NCBI GenBank assembly: GCA_028712695.1
Contig: JAQTQZ010000009.1
Coordinates: forward strand, 56,186 to 120,185
From: Methylovulum sp.
Lineage (GTDB): Bacteria > Pseudomonadota > Gammaproteobacteria > Methylococcales > Methylomonadaceae
Direction of reading: 5' to 3'
DNA length: 64,000 bases
A program made the position numbers and the translations under genes. This document shows, piece by piece, positions 7,889-15,858 of this stretch. The notes under the pieces were generated by a model. The model had not been told where the DNA came from. It saw only the letters and a program-made list of their open reading frames with translations, and searched no databases. Within the stretch, counting starts at the first letter, position 1. Each line of letters begins with the position of its first letter.

Positions 7889-8419
7889 TTATTTCGCCAA
7901 CTTTTGTTTAAGCCCGTCAAGACCGTTCTTAAAAAACGCATTCATGGCTTTTACTGCCGCTTCATCGTTTAAGTTTTCCGGTGGCGTATTACCTGTATCG
8001 CCACGGTAAAACCGACTTTTCAAAACCACAGTGCTATTGTCGGCATCACTGCCAGGTGCCACTTGCAAGGTGACAGAATAAGAACTCGCCGGAAACGCCT
8101 GGACGTTTTCAGTTTTCAAGCGGTAGCTGTATTCATGGTCTTTATCGCTGTAAAAATCCAACTCTTCAACTAATTGCCCGCCATTCTGCAAGGTAATGGT
8201 GCGGATGCCGCCGGATTCGTGCTTGCCGTCGCCTGCGCTGCTTTTAACATCGGGATGCCAATTGGCAATGCCGTCGAAGGCTTTCACGGCTTCCCAGACC
8301 GTGCTGACCGGCGCATTAATAGTGACACTTTCCTTGGCTTTTTGTGGGGTAGGCCCGTGTGCCAATGCGCTCAGAGGGAAAATCAACAGACTGGAAAATA
8401 CAATAGCAGGGAACTTCAT
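7889..8419 (-). CDS. mxaD: MxaD-like periplasmic SRPBCC-family protein
   Basis: 176 residues from the ATG at 8419, which has AGGAA about eight bases upstream; an in-frame TTG at 8425 is less likely. A signal peptide (cleavage near ALAHG at about residue 21) is followed by a START/SRPBCC domain beginning ESVTINAPVSTVWEAVKAFDGIANWHPDV, which is close to MxaD. In Methylorubrum, MxaD is a small periplasmic protein that aids interaction between methanol dehydrogenase and cytochrome c-L. The location beside mxaB and the sensor kinase supports the assignment, but SRPBCC proteins are diverse and a XoxD-like relative is possible. Confidence 0.65.
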   Translation of the reverse strand: MKFPAIVFSSLLIFPLSALAHGPTPQKAKESVTINAPVSTVWEAVKAFDGIANWHPDVKSSAGDGKHESGGIRTITLQNGGQLVEELDFYSDKDHEYSYRLKTENVQAFPASSYSVTLQVAPGSDADNSTVVLKSRFYRGDTGNTPPENLNDEAAVKAMNAFFKNGLDGLKQKLAK

Positions 8420-8516
8420 AATCAATAATTCCTGAAAAGGGACATTATTTAATAATCCTCCGCAAAATGCCTTGGGGAAATTGCCTGTTCCTGGCTGGAA
8501 AAATTCCTGTTTTACA

Positions 8517-9836
8517 TCACGTTCTTTTCAAAGGGATACTTGCACTTATGCACATGCCTTGACCTGGTTGTGTGTTAATCGCCAATGTCCCGCCCAGATT
8601 ATGGATCCTTTCCTGCATACCCAATAAACCAAAACCTGTTTTTAGGGTTTCCGGCTTACAGCCCAGACCATCATCACTAATCTGCAATTGCAATAATTTA
8701 CCTGACGTTATGTCCAAATTAATTGTCGCTTGCGTCGCCTCTGCATGGCGCATGATGTTGGTAACACATTCCTGAACTATCCTAAATATCTGAATCGTGA
8801 TTTTCTGCTCCATATCATCCACTTCATTAACGCAATTTAGCTTTAATAGTAAGGTTGGGTTTCTGCTTGACCAGTGATCCACCAAATCCTCCAGCGTGGC
8901 CTTTAAGCCCAGTTCGGTCAGCACCAACGGATGTAAATTACGCATCATTGAGCGCACAACGGTTATCAGATGGTCGCATATATCAATGATGGCATCAGTA
9001 ATCTGTCCCGTATCTGCTTTGGGTTTTTTTGCCGTCACCGCCATCACTTTAATTGCTGTCAACGATTGGCCCAACTCATCATGTAATTCCTGTGACAAGT
9101 GCCGCCGTTCTTCCTCCTGTATTTCCAGAGAATGCAAGGCCAACGCCCTGTTTTCCTGGCGCGAGGTAGCCAACACCGCCGTCATGTGATTGATGGTTTT
9201 GGCAATATCGCCATATTCTTGGGTGGAGAATTCCGGTAATTTTTGCTGATAATTGCCTTGCTCAATGGCTTTCAGGCCATCAACAATCAATGCTATTGCT
9301 TTAAAGGCTTTATTGAACACCAAATTGACCGCTAAAAAAGTTAATAGCGTCAGTACCAGCAATGAGACAAAAAATGAATAGCTTTCATGCCAAGCTTCGG
9401 TTATCTCATCAAGCGGGTCGGCTTGGATCATCAGCGTGATTTGCTTGCCATCGGTTGTTGCCAGTTGCTCTTCAACTTCTGGGTAGTGTACGGAAACCAG
9501 ATTGATGAACCATTGTGGCGGCACATCGGCAGTCGCCGTGGGGCTTTGCTTGGCACTAAATTTTACGACTTGGTTGGTGGCTTCTTTGAGCTGGATTTTC
9601 AAATGCCGCGTTTGTTCCAATGAAACAAAGCGCGGCAACCAGTCACTAACATCGACAGTGCTTGTTTGCGATTGCGGAAAATTGAGCTTTATTAATTGTG
9701 CGGCCAGATTCAGTGAGGAGTCAATTTCCTTGCTGACCGCACTACGGGCTTGCCAGATGGCAACAGAGCCGCCCAAAATCAGTATTGCAATACTGGTGAG
9801 AATAATTCTGACATTAATCTGAAAGCGTAAGCTCAT
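8517..9836 (-). CDS. MoxY-like sensor histidine kinase (LapD/MoxY-type sensor, HAMP, HisKA_3, HATPase)
   Basis: 439 residues from the ATG at 9836; an in-frame TTG at 9875 would add 13 residues. Membrane segments at about 10-28 and 153-174 enclose a periplasmic region resembling the LapD/MoxY N-terminal domain. A HAMP linker follows, then a NarX-family dimerisation domain with the phospho-histidine at His252 (ELHDELGQSL), then the ATPase domain with DDGLGCKPE and GFGLLGMQER. This architecture matches MoxY of the Paracoccus MoxXY system and MxaY of methanotrophs, both linked to methanol dehydrogenase control. Being two genes from mxaB, it is the natural candidate partner; signal and pairing are not shown by sequence. 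Confidence 0.85.
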   Translation of the reverse strand: MSLRFQINVRIILTSIAILILGGSVAIWQARSAVSKEIDSSLNLAAQLIKLNFPQSQTSTVDVSDWLPRFVSLEQTRHLKIQLKEATNQVVKFSAKQSPTATADVPPQWFINLVSVHYPEVEEQLATTDGKQITLMIQADPLDEITEAWHESYSFFVSLLVLTLLTFLAVNLVFNKAFKAIALIVDGLKAIEQGNYQQKLPEFSTQEYGDIAKTINHMTAVLATSRQENRALALHSLEIQEEERRHLSQELHDELGQSLTAIKVMAVTAKKPKADTGQITDAIIDICDHLITVVRSMMRNLHPLVLTELGLKATLEDLVDHWSSRNPTLLLKLNCVNEVDDMEQKITIQIFRIVQECVTNIMRHAEATQATINLDITSGKLLQLQISDDGLGCKPETLKTGFGLLGMQERIHNLGGTLAINTQPGQGMCISASIPLKRT

Positions 9837-10031
9837 TTTAGGTTCGGCTAAATCGTTTAGGCCGCAGGACTCCAACCAAGTTTGTAGGATTGGATAGTGT
9901 GCCGGTAAAAGAAGCTGCGGCCTTTTGCTAAGGCTAGAAAAGACGTATTGTCATTCCTTGGGGGACTTTGGTCTACGAAGCTTGCTGGGGCGGACAGAGA
10001 CGATGCCCCAACTTATCGGTTGGTCGCCAGT

Positions 10032-10268
10032 TTAACCGTGCAATATCTGAAACAACTCATCTTTCAAAGCCAGACGCTGTTTTTTCAAAGTTTCCAGATA
10101 ATCATCGGCGTGCACTTCAACTTCTATTTCAGCACGATGGATGACCCGGCTTAGCTCATCGTGTTCGTTTAACAATTTGGAAAAATGCGCATTGTTCATT
10201 TTTAGTTCATGGATACGGTCATGAAACTCAGGAAACTCATGAACTAACGTGTGTTTTTCAGTCAACAT
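10032..10268 (-). CDS. YdcH/DUF465 family small coiled-coil protein
   Basis: 78 residues from the ATG at 10268 (AGGAA upstream); the open frame extends further 5' without a better start. The sequence begins MLTEKHTLVHEFPEFHDRIHELK, the typical start of the DUF465 (YdcH) family, and ends with a lysine-rich helix. These proteins are short, highly charged helical proteins of unknown function. It is transcribed divergently from the YfdX/HdeD group. Confidence 0.8.
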   Translation of the reverse strand: MLTEKHTLVHEFPEFHDRIHELKMNNAHFSKLLNEHDELSRVIHRAEIEVEVHADDYLETLKKQRLALKDELFQILHG

Positions 10269-10852
10269 ACTGGTATTCCTTAATAGGCTTATGGGGTAAT
10301 TATTATCATTCTTCACAGCCGCGTTGTATTACGGGTGGAATCTGCAATCAGCTATCGTATAGAGTACGTTTAAACACCCTATTGTTGATTGGCAATCTGG
10401 GCATTGTATCGTGTAGCTTAGGTTTCTAAAAGCAAATAGCTCACGGCATGCCCTTATCCCCTCTTCCACGTTATCAATTGGAATTACAGATTGCCCACAC
10501 TGCATCTTGTCCTATTTCGCAATTATCATTATTTTCAACGGGCTATTTTTCTCATATACCGAAAGTTCCGGTATAAGCAGGATTACTGTGAACCAAGGCT
10601 TAAGATCAGAAATGAACCGGATGAATACAGGCAAGTTTGGCCCGCTTTCTTGGTAAACGCATTTTTAATATGGTTTAGAACAACCAAATAAGAAGGTTCA
10701 TTTCAACCTTTTCTCTTCCCCATCAGCAACGCTACGCCGTTCCTATTCAAGAACAGGCCTTGATTTTACTGACATTCTCCTAATTGCCAGCCGGTGGCAT
10801 GGAAATAGCGTTGGTTTGCATGCCAGCCAATCAATTTAACAGCGAGAATATT
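10269..10852. other. Intergenic region without recognised gene
   Basis: 584 bases between the divergent YdcH-type and YfdX genes. A 66-codon open frame at 10491-10691 has no ribosome site and no recognisable protein character. Promoters for both flanking genes must lie here. Nothing else was recognised. Confidence 0.5.
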
Positions 10853-11806
10853 ATGAAAAAACATGTCCATAAATTAGCAACACACACCGCGCTAATTTTA
10901 ATTTCAGCCCTTTCTTTTTCTTTTCCGGTAGATGCGTTCGCAGACGCCGATGCTGAAAAAAAGCCAAACACCTCCTTATTGTCCAGTAAGGGCAGGAACA
11001 TATCGGCAACAAAGCGCAGGATACTGGCGGACAAAAGCCAACAAATCACCGACGAAGCCCGCTATGCGGTATCAGGCACCCAACAAGCACTGCTGTCTTT
11101 AGAGAACAACGACACAAAAACAGCGCTTACCCTATTACAAGATGTATCAAAAAAACTGGCGGCTATGCTAGCCAAAAACCCTGGCTTGGCTTTGCTTCCC
11201 GCCGATATTGAAGCCGATGTTTTTGATTTTGAAGGCGATGCGGACGCCATCAAAAAAGAGATCAAGCAAGCCGATGATTTGCTCGATGGCGGAAATCTGC
11301 AAAGTGCACGACAAATAATGGCCGAATTGGCGAGTGAAATGCAGATCACCACCATTAGCATCCCTCTGGGCACTTTCCCTGCCGCCATCAAAAATGCGGA
11401 AACGCTCATTGCCGCAGGGAAGACAAATGAGGCTGCGCAGGTATTGGATGAAGTATTGAACACCCTTGTTGCCGTCACAGAAATCATCCCTTTACCCCTG
11501 CTGCGTGCAGAAGCATTGCTAACCGAAGCCTCAGTACTGGAACATAATGGCGACATGTCCAAGGAACAAAGTAGGGCTGACGTGTTAATACTTGCCGATG
11601 CGGCAAAAGAAAAACTGAACATAGCGCAATTGTTAGGCTACGGCGGCAAAGAGGATTACCAGTTGCTTTACACCGCAATCGATGAAATCAAAGAAACACT
11701 GCATTCCGAAAAATCAGCGTCAACCTGGACGAAAATCAAGCAAAACTTAACCGACTTAAAAAACAAAATCATCCAGCCTAAAAATAACCGTCTCCAAACA
11801 CATTGA
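10853..11806 (+). CDS. YfdX family stress protein, periplasmic
   Basis: 317 residues from the ATG at 10853, where a signal peptide starts (MKKHVHKLATHTALILISAL, cleavage near DAFA). The longer frame from 10784 would bury that signal. The rest is helical and charged and fits the YfdX family (PF10938). Escherichia coli YfdX is controlled by the EvgAS acid-resistance system, and YfdX genes occur in transmissible stress-tolerance loci next to hdeD. Here hdeD also follows directly (81-base gap). Its molecular function is unknown; acid or heat stress protection is inferred. Confidence 0.8.
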   Translation: MKKHVHKLATHTALILISALSFSFPVDAFADADAEKKPNTSLLSSKGRNISATKRRILADKSQQITDEARYAVSGTQQALLSLENNDTKTALTLLQDVSKKLAAMLAKNPGLALLPADIEADVFDFEGDADAIKKEIKQADDLLDGGNLQSARQIMAELASEMQITTISIPLGTFPAAIKNAETLIAAGKTNEAAQVLDEVLNTLVAVTEIIPLPLLRAEALLTEASVLEHNGDMSKEQSRADVLILADAAKEKLNIAQLLGYGGKEDYQLLYTAIDEIKETLHSEKSASTWTKIKQNLTDLKNKIIQPKNNRLQTH

Positions 11807-11887
11807 TACGGTGTTATCCAGCGATCTGCGAAGCCAGTTAGGGATAAATACTGCCAATTTTTATAAATCAAAAACAATGGATCGATT

Positions 11888-12469
11888 ATGTACGAACACT
11901 TTAATCTCGATATAGACATGCGGCAAATGCAACAAAACATGCAAAATTATCTACAGCAGCATTGGAAATTGTTTGCCGTAGAAGGTGTTTTTTTCATTAT
12001 TCTGGGTACGGCAGCCATCATAGTCCCCCACCTTTTTACTGTGGGGATCACCCTGTTTTTAGGCTGGTTGCTGTTGATAGGCGGAATAATTCAGCTTGTC
12101 AGAGTGGTCACCATTATGGATATGCCAGGCTTTAGCTTATGGTTATTCACCGGTTTGTTACAGGTTGTCATCGGTTATTTTCTGGTATCGGAACCCTCTG
12201 AAGGCATAATGACCTTAACGATGTTGCTCACCGTCCTGTTCGCAATAGAAGGTATTGTAAAAACGTATTTGGCTTTTATGATGCGCCCTCTGGCCCGTTG
12301 GAGCAGAATGCTTTTGAGCGGCATCACTTCTTTATTGCTGGCAATTGTCATTTGTGCCAGTTGGCCTGGCTCTGCAGCGTGGATACTGGGTTTGTTATTA
12401 GGCATCAACATGATTTTTCTGGGCGGGTCGTTACTTAACATCAGCCTACATCACAAAAACACCACCTAA
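11888..12469 (+). CDS. hdeD: HdeD family acid-resistance membrane protein (DUF308)
   Basis: 193 residues with six hydrophobic segments in three pairs, the usual HdeD/DUF308 arrangement, beginning after an amphipathic N-terminus at about residue 27 (LFAVEGVFFIILGTAAIIVP). E. coli HdeD is an inner-membrane protein needed for acid resistance at high cell density. It is preceded by yfdX and followed 83 bases later by a proton ATPase, a set that suggests a pH- or stress-related operon. Confidence 0.85.
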   Translation: MYEHFNLDIDMRQMQQNMQNYLQQHWKLFAVEGVFFIILGTAAIIVPHLFTVGITLFLGWLLLIGGIIQLVRVVTIMDMPGFSLWLFTGLLQVVIGYFLVSEPSEGIMTLTMLLTVLFAIEGIVKTYLAFMMRPLARWSRMLLSGITSLLLAIVICASWPGSAAWILGLLLGINMIFLGGSLLNISLHHKNTT

Positions 12470-12552
12470 ACGGATAACTATCGAAACCATTCAGACAATC
12501 GCGTGGGATTGGAAGCTCATTTTATTAAGCCCGACAAAAGAGGCCATTGACC

Positions 12553-15102
12553 ATGAAAGATAATACGCAGCAATTCCCGCCGCCACTGGATGCCGATAAA
12601 ATCCGGGCGCTTGAAACCGAAGCCCTATTGAAGTACCTGAAAAGCGATTTGAACGGCCTTTCCGCAACAGAAGCGGAGGCGCGGCTCGCTTTTTACGGCC
12701 TGAACACCCTTCAAGAAAAACACCAAAGTGCGCTCCTTAAATTTTTGTCTTATTTCTGGGGCCCAATCCCCTGGATGATAGAAATTGCGGCGATATTGTC
12801 CGCCGTTGTCCATAACACCGATGACCTGGTCATTATTTTGGTGTTGCTGTTTTTTAACGCCATTGTGGGTTTCTGGCAGGAATATCAGGCTGGCAGCGCC
12901 ATCGACCAATTAAAAAAGAATCTGGCGTTAAAAGCCCGCGTGTTCAGGGACGGACAATGGCTAAGCATTGATGCCGCGCAATTGGTTCCCGGCGATAAGG
13001 TCAAAATCCGTTTGGGTGATGTGGTGCCCGCCGATATTGCCTTGCTTGAAGGCGATTATCTCAGCATCGACCAATCGGCCTTGACCGGCGAATCCTTACC
13101 CGTTGACAAACGCATCGGCGATCTGATTTATTCCAGTTCCATTGCCAAACAGGGCGAAATGACGGGGGTCGTGACTGGCACCGGAGCCCATACTTATTTT
13201 GGCAAAACCGCAAAACTGGTCAGTTCTGCCAGAAGCGCCTCCCATTTCCAAAAAGCGGTCATGAACATCGGCGATTATCTGATTTTCATCAGCTTGGTGC
13301 TGGTCATCATCTTGGTGCTGGTCGGTTTGGAGCGGAATTTGCCGGTGATGGAACTGGTGCAATTTGCGCTGATCCTGACGGTGGCATCGATCCCCGTTGC
13401 CTTACCGGCAGTCCTATCGGTGACGATGGCAGTTGGCGCCATAAAATTAGCTGAATTGAAAGCTATTGTCTCCCGCTTGGAATCGATTGAAGAACTGGCC
13501 GGCATGGATATTCTGTGTTCCGATAAAACCGGCACGCTGACGCAGAACAAATTGACCTTAGGTGAGCCGGTGATGTTTAACGGCACCGATAGGCAAGGGA
13601 TTATTCTTGCGGCGGCGCTGGCCTCCGATGCACAAAACCCAGATGCGATTGATGGCGCCATTTTGCAGCAACTGGACAATGCCAACGTATTACAACCTTT
13701 TCAGCAACAACATTTTATGCCTTTTGATCCGATCCAAAAGCGCACTGAAGCGGAAATAAAGGCCGGAAAGGGGCAAGCTTTCAAAGTGAGCAAAGGCGCA
13801 CCGCAGGTCGTCTTGGATTTGTGCCAGCCTGACACCTCCATGCGGGAACGTGCCGGACAGACCGTGGACGAATTCGCGTTAAAAGGTTATCGCGCCTTAG
13901 GTGTGGCTAAAACAGATGACACCGGAAACTGGCGGTTCCTAGGCATTTTGCCGTTATTCGACCCGCCGCGCGAAGATGCCGCCGCAACCATAAAAGAAGC
14001 GCAAGAACATGGCGTCGAGATAAAAATGGTCACCGGCGACAATATTGCCATTGCCAAACAAATAGCCGGTGAACTGGGTTTGGGGCAAAACATCCTGCTG
14101 GCCGAACAGATTATCAAGGCGAAGGATAATGAAGATGTTATCCATCAAGTTGCCCAATGCGCCGAACGGGCCGATGGCTTCGCACAAGTGTTCCCTGAGC
14201 ATAAATACTGGCTAGTCAAAGACTTGCAAGCCAACAATCATTTGGTGGGCATGACCGGAGACGGCGTAAACGATGCACCGGCGTTAAAACAGGCCGATGT
14301 CGGGATTGCCGTCTCGGGCGCCACCGATGCGGCGCGGGCGGCGGCTGATTTGGTCTTGACCGGTACCGGACTGGGCGTGATTATCCATGCGATTGAAGAA
14401 GCGCGGCGGATTTTTGAGCGCATGAATGCCTATGCCATTTACCGGATCACTGAAACCATCCGCATTATGCTATTTATGGTCTCGGCGATTTTGATCTACA
14501 ACTTTTATCCGATCACCGCCGTGATGATCATCCTGCTGGCCTTGCTGAACGACCTGCCCATTTTAACCATTGCCAAAGATAACACGTGGTTGCCGCCCAC
14601 ACCGGTGCGTTGGGATATGCACAAAGTATTGACCGTTGCGACGGTGCTGGGTGCATTGGGTGTGGCAGAAACCTTTCTGTTGTTGATCATTGCCAAAAAT
14701 TATTTTCATGTCAGCCTTGAAGAACTGCAAACCATTATTTTCCTGAAGCTAGCCGTCGCCGGTCATTTGACGCTCTTTGTCGCCCGTACCCGAAACCGCT
14801 TTTTCACGTCACCATTTCCCGCCCCGATCCTGCTGTTTGCGATTATCAGCACGCAACTCGTCGCCGCATTGATTGCCGGATTTGGCTGGCTTGTCACGCC
14901 TATTTCTTGGGAATATGTGGGGCTGATCTGGGCCTATTGTCTATTTTGGGTGTTTATTGAAGATAGCTTGAAATTATGGGTGTACCGGCATTTAGAGTAT
15001 AAGAGCAAAAAACATAACCGCTTCCTCAGCCATCTTAAAGCCTCTTTGCATAGCCATAACACAAAACATAAACAGGCCAAATATTCTAATGATCTCCTAT
15101 AA
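12553..15102 (+). CDS. Plasma-membrane proton-pumping P-type ATPase (P3A family)
   Basis: 849 residues from the ATG at 12553; AGAGG lies nine bases upstream and the in-frame TTG at 12547 is less likely. An N-terminal cation-ATPase domain is followed by an A-domain with LTGESLPV, the phosphorylation site CSDKTGTLT (Asp324), a P-domain hinge MVTGDNIAIAK and TGDGVNDAPALKQADVGIAV, then about six C-terminal membrane segments. Length and sequence fit P3A H+-ATPases like those of plants, fungi and some prokaryotes, which export protons at the cost of ATP. It lies downstream of hdeD and overlaps the next gene by 14 bases, implying cotranscription. Confidence 0.9.
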   Translation: MKDNTQQFPPPLDADKIRALETEALLKYLKSDLNGLSATEAEARLAFYGLNTLQEKHQSALLKFLSYFWGPIPWMIEIAAILSAVVHNTDDLVIILVLLFFNAIVGFWQEYQAGSAIDQLKKNLALKARVFRDGQWLSIDAAQLVPGDKVKIRLGDVVPADIALLEGDYLSIDQSALTGESLPVDKRIGDLIYSSSIAKQGEMTGVVTGTGAHTYFGKTAKLVSSARSASHFQKAVMNIGDYLIFISLVLVIILVLVGLERNLPVMELVQFALILTVASIPVALPAVLSVTMAVGAIKLAELKAIVSRLESIEELAGMDILCSDKTGTLTQNKLTLGEPVMFNGTDRQGIILAAALASDAQNPDAIDGAILQQLDNANVLQPFQQQHFMPFDPIQKRTEAEIKAGKGQAFKVSKGAPQVVLDLCQPDTSMRERAGQTVDEFALKGYRALGVAKTDDTGNWRFLGILPLFDPPREDAAATIKEAQEHGVEIKMVTGDNIAIAKQIAGELGLGQNILLAEQIIKAKDNEDVIHQVAQCAERADGFAQVFPEHKYWLVKDLQANNHLVGMTGDGVNDAPALKQADVGIAVSGATDAARAAADLVLTGTGLGVIIHAIEEARRIFERMNAYAIYRITETIRIMLFMVSAILIYNFYPITAVMIILLALLNDLPILTIAKDNTWLPPTPVRWDMHKVLTVATVLGALGVAETFLLLIIAKNYFHVSLEELQTIIFLKLAVAGHLTLFVARTRNRFFTSPFPAPILLFAIISTQLVAALIAGFGWLVTPISWEYVGLIWAYCLFWVFIEDSLKLWVYRHLEYKSKKHNRFLSHLKASLHSHNTKHKQAKYSNDLL

Positions 15103-15835
15103 TCCGCTTAAAAACGCCCTGAATAACCAGCGGATTTATCTGCGCCTGCTCGGCATTTTAGGGTTGGCGCTGACGATATTCCTGTCCGTGCGGGGCTTTC
15201 AATTATATCTTCCCGACTTGGAAAAGTGGCTTCAAGGCTTGGGTGCTTTTGGATTTATCGCGTTTATTGCCTTGTTTGTCGTGGCGACACCGCTTTTTAT
15301 CTCTGTTGACACCCTGTGCTTTGTCGCTGGCGTGTTATTCCCTTTACTGCCGGGGATGCTGTATGTCATTGTCGCCACCTATGGTGCCGCCGCCGTTATT
15401 TTTATCCTTGGGCGCTATTTTTTCAGGGAAAAAGTGACGCTGTTGTTACGCAAGCATCAGAAGCTTTCAAAACTCAATGACGTATTGGCTAATGACGGCT
15501 TGCACGTCATGTTGCTATTGCGCCTGTTACCCTTGCCTTTTGCTTGGCTCAGTTACGCGTTGTCGGTGACCCAAGTCCAGTTCAAGCCTTATCTGATCGC
15601 CACTAGCGGCATCTTAATCTACAACACGGCATTGGTGTATTTCGGTTATGCCACCAAGCATGTGGTCACTGCCGTCAGTGGTTCGCATTCCGCCAGCTTC
15701 ATTCACGAGGGGCTGCTGGTTGGCATAGGCATCATTGCCGCATTAATACTGATTATTGTAGTCAGTAAAGCGCGCAGTGCCATGTTGAAAATAGCGCCCG
15801 AATTAGTAGGACAGAATACGCTTGACAGCAATTAA
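15089..15835 (+). CDS. TVP38/TMEM64 (VTT domain) membrane protein
   Basis: 248 residues with five or six membrane segments and the VTT/SNARE-associated (DedA superfamily) signature: a re-entrant region around FVAGVLFPLLPG and RLLPLPFAWLSYALSVTQVQFKPYLIATSG. Members are thought to act in membrane lipid movement or homeostasis. The ATG lies inside the end of the proton ATPase gene, so translation is probably coupled. 23 bases later a glucan phosphorylase gene starts. Confidence 0.85.
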   Translation: MISYNPLKNALNNQRIYLRLLGILGLALTIFLSVRGFQLYLPDLEKWLQGLGAFGFIAFIALFVVATPLFISVDTLCFVAGVLFPLLPGMLYVIVATYGAAAVIFILGRYFFREKVTLLLRKHQKLSKLNDVLANDGLHVMLLLRLLPLPFAWLSYALSVTQVQFKPYLIATSGILIYNTALVYFGYATKHVVTAVSGSHSASFIHEGLLVGIGIIAALILIIVVSKARSAMLKIAPELVGQNTLDSN

Positions 15836-15858
15836 CTTAAACGCCCAGAGGTGAGACT

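Noticed and set aside
10491..10691. 66-codon plus-strand frame
   Set aside because: No ribosome site and biased composition; no conserved features.
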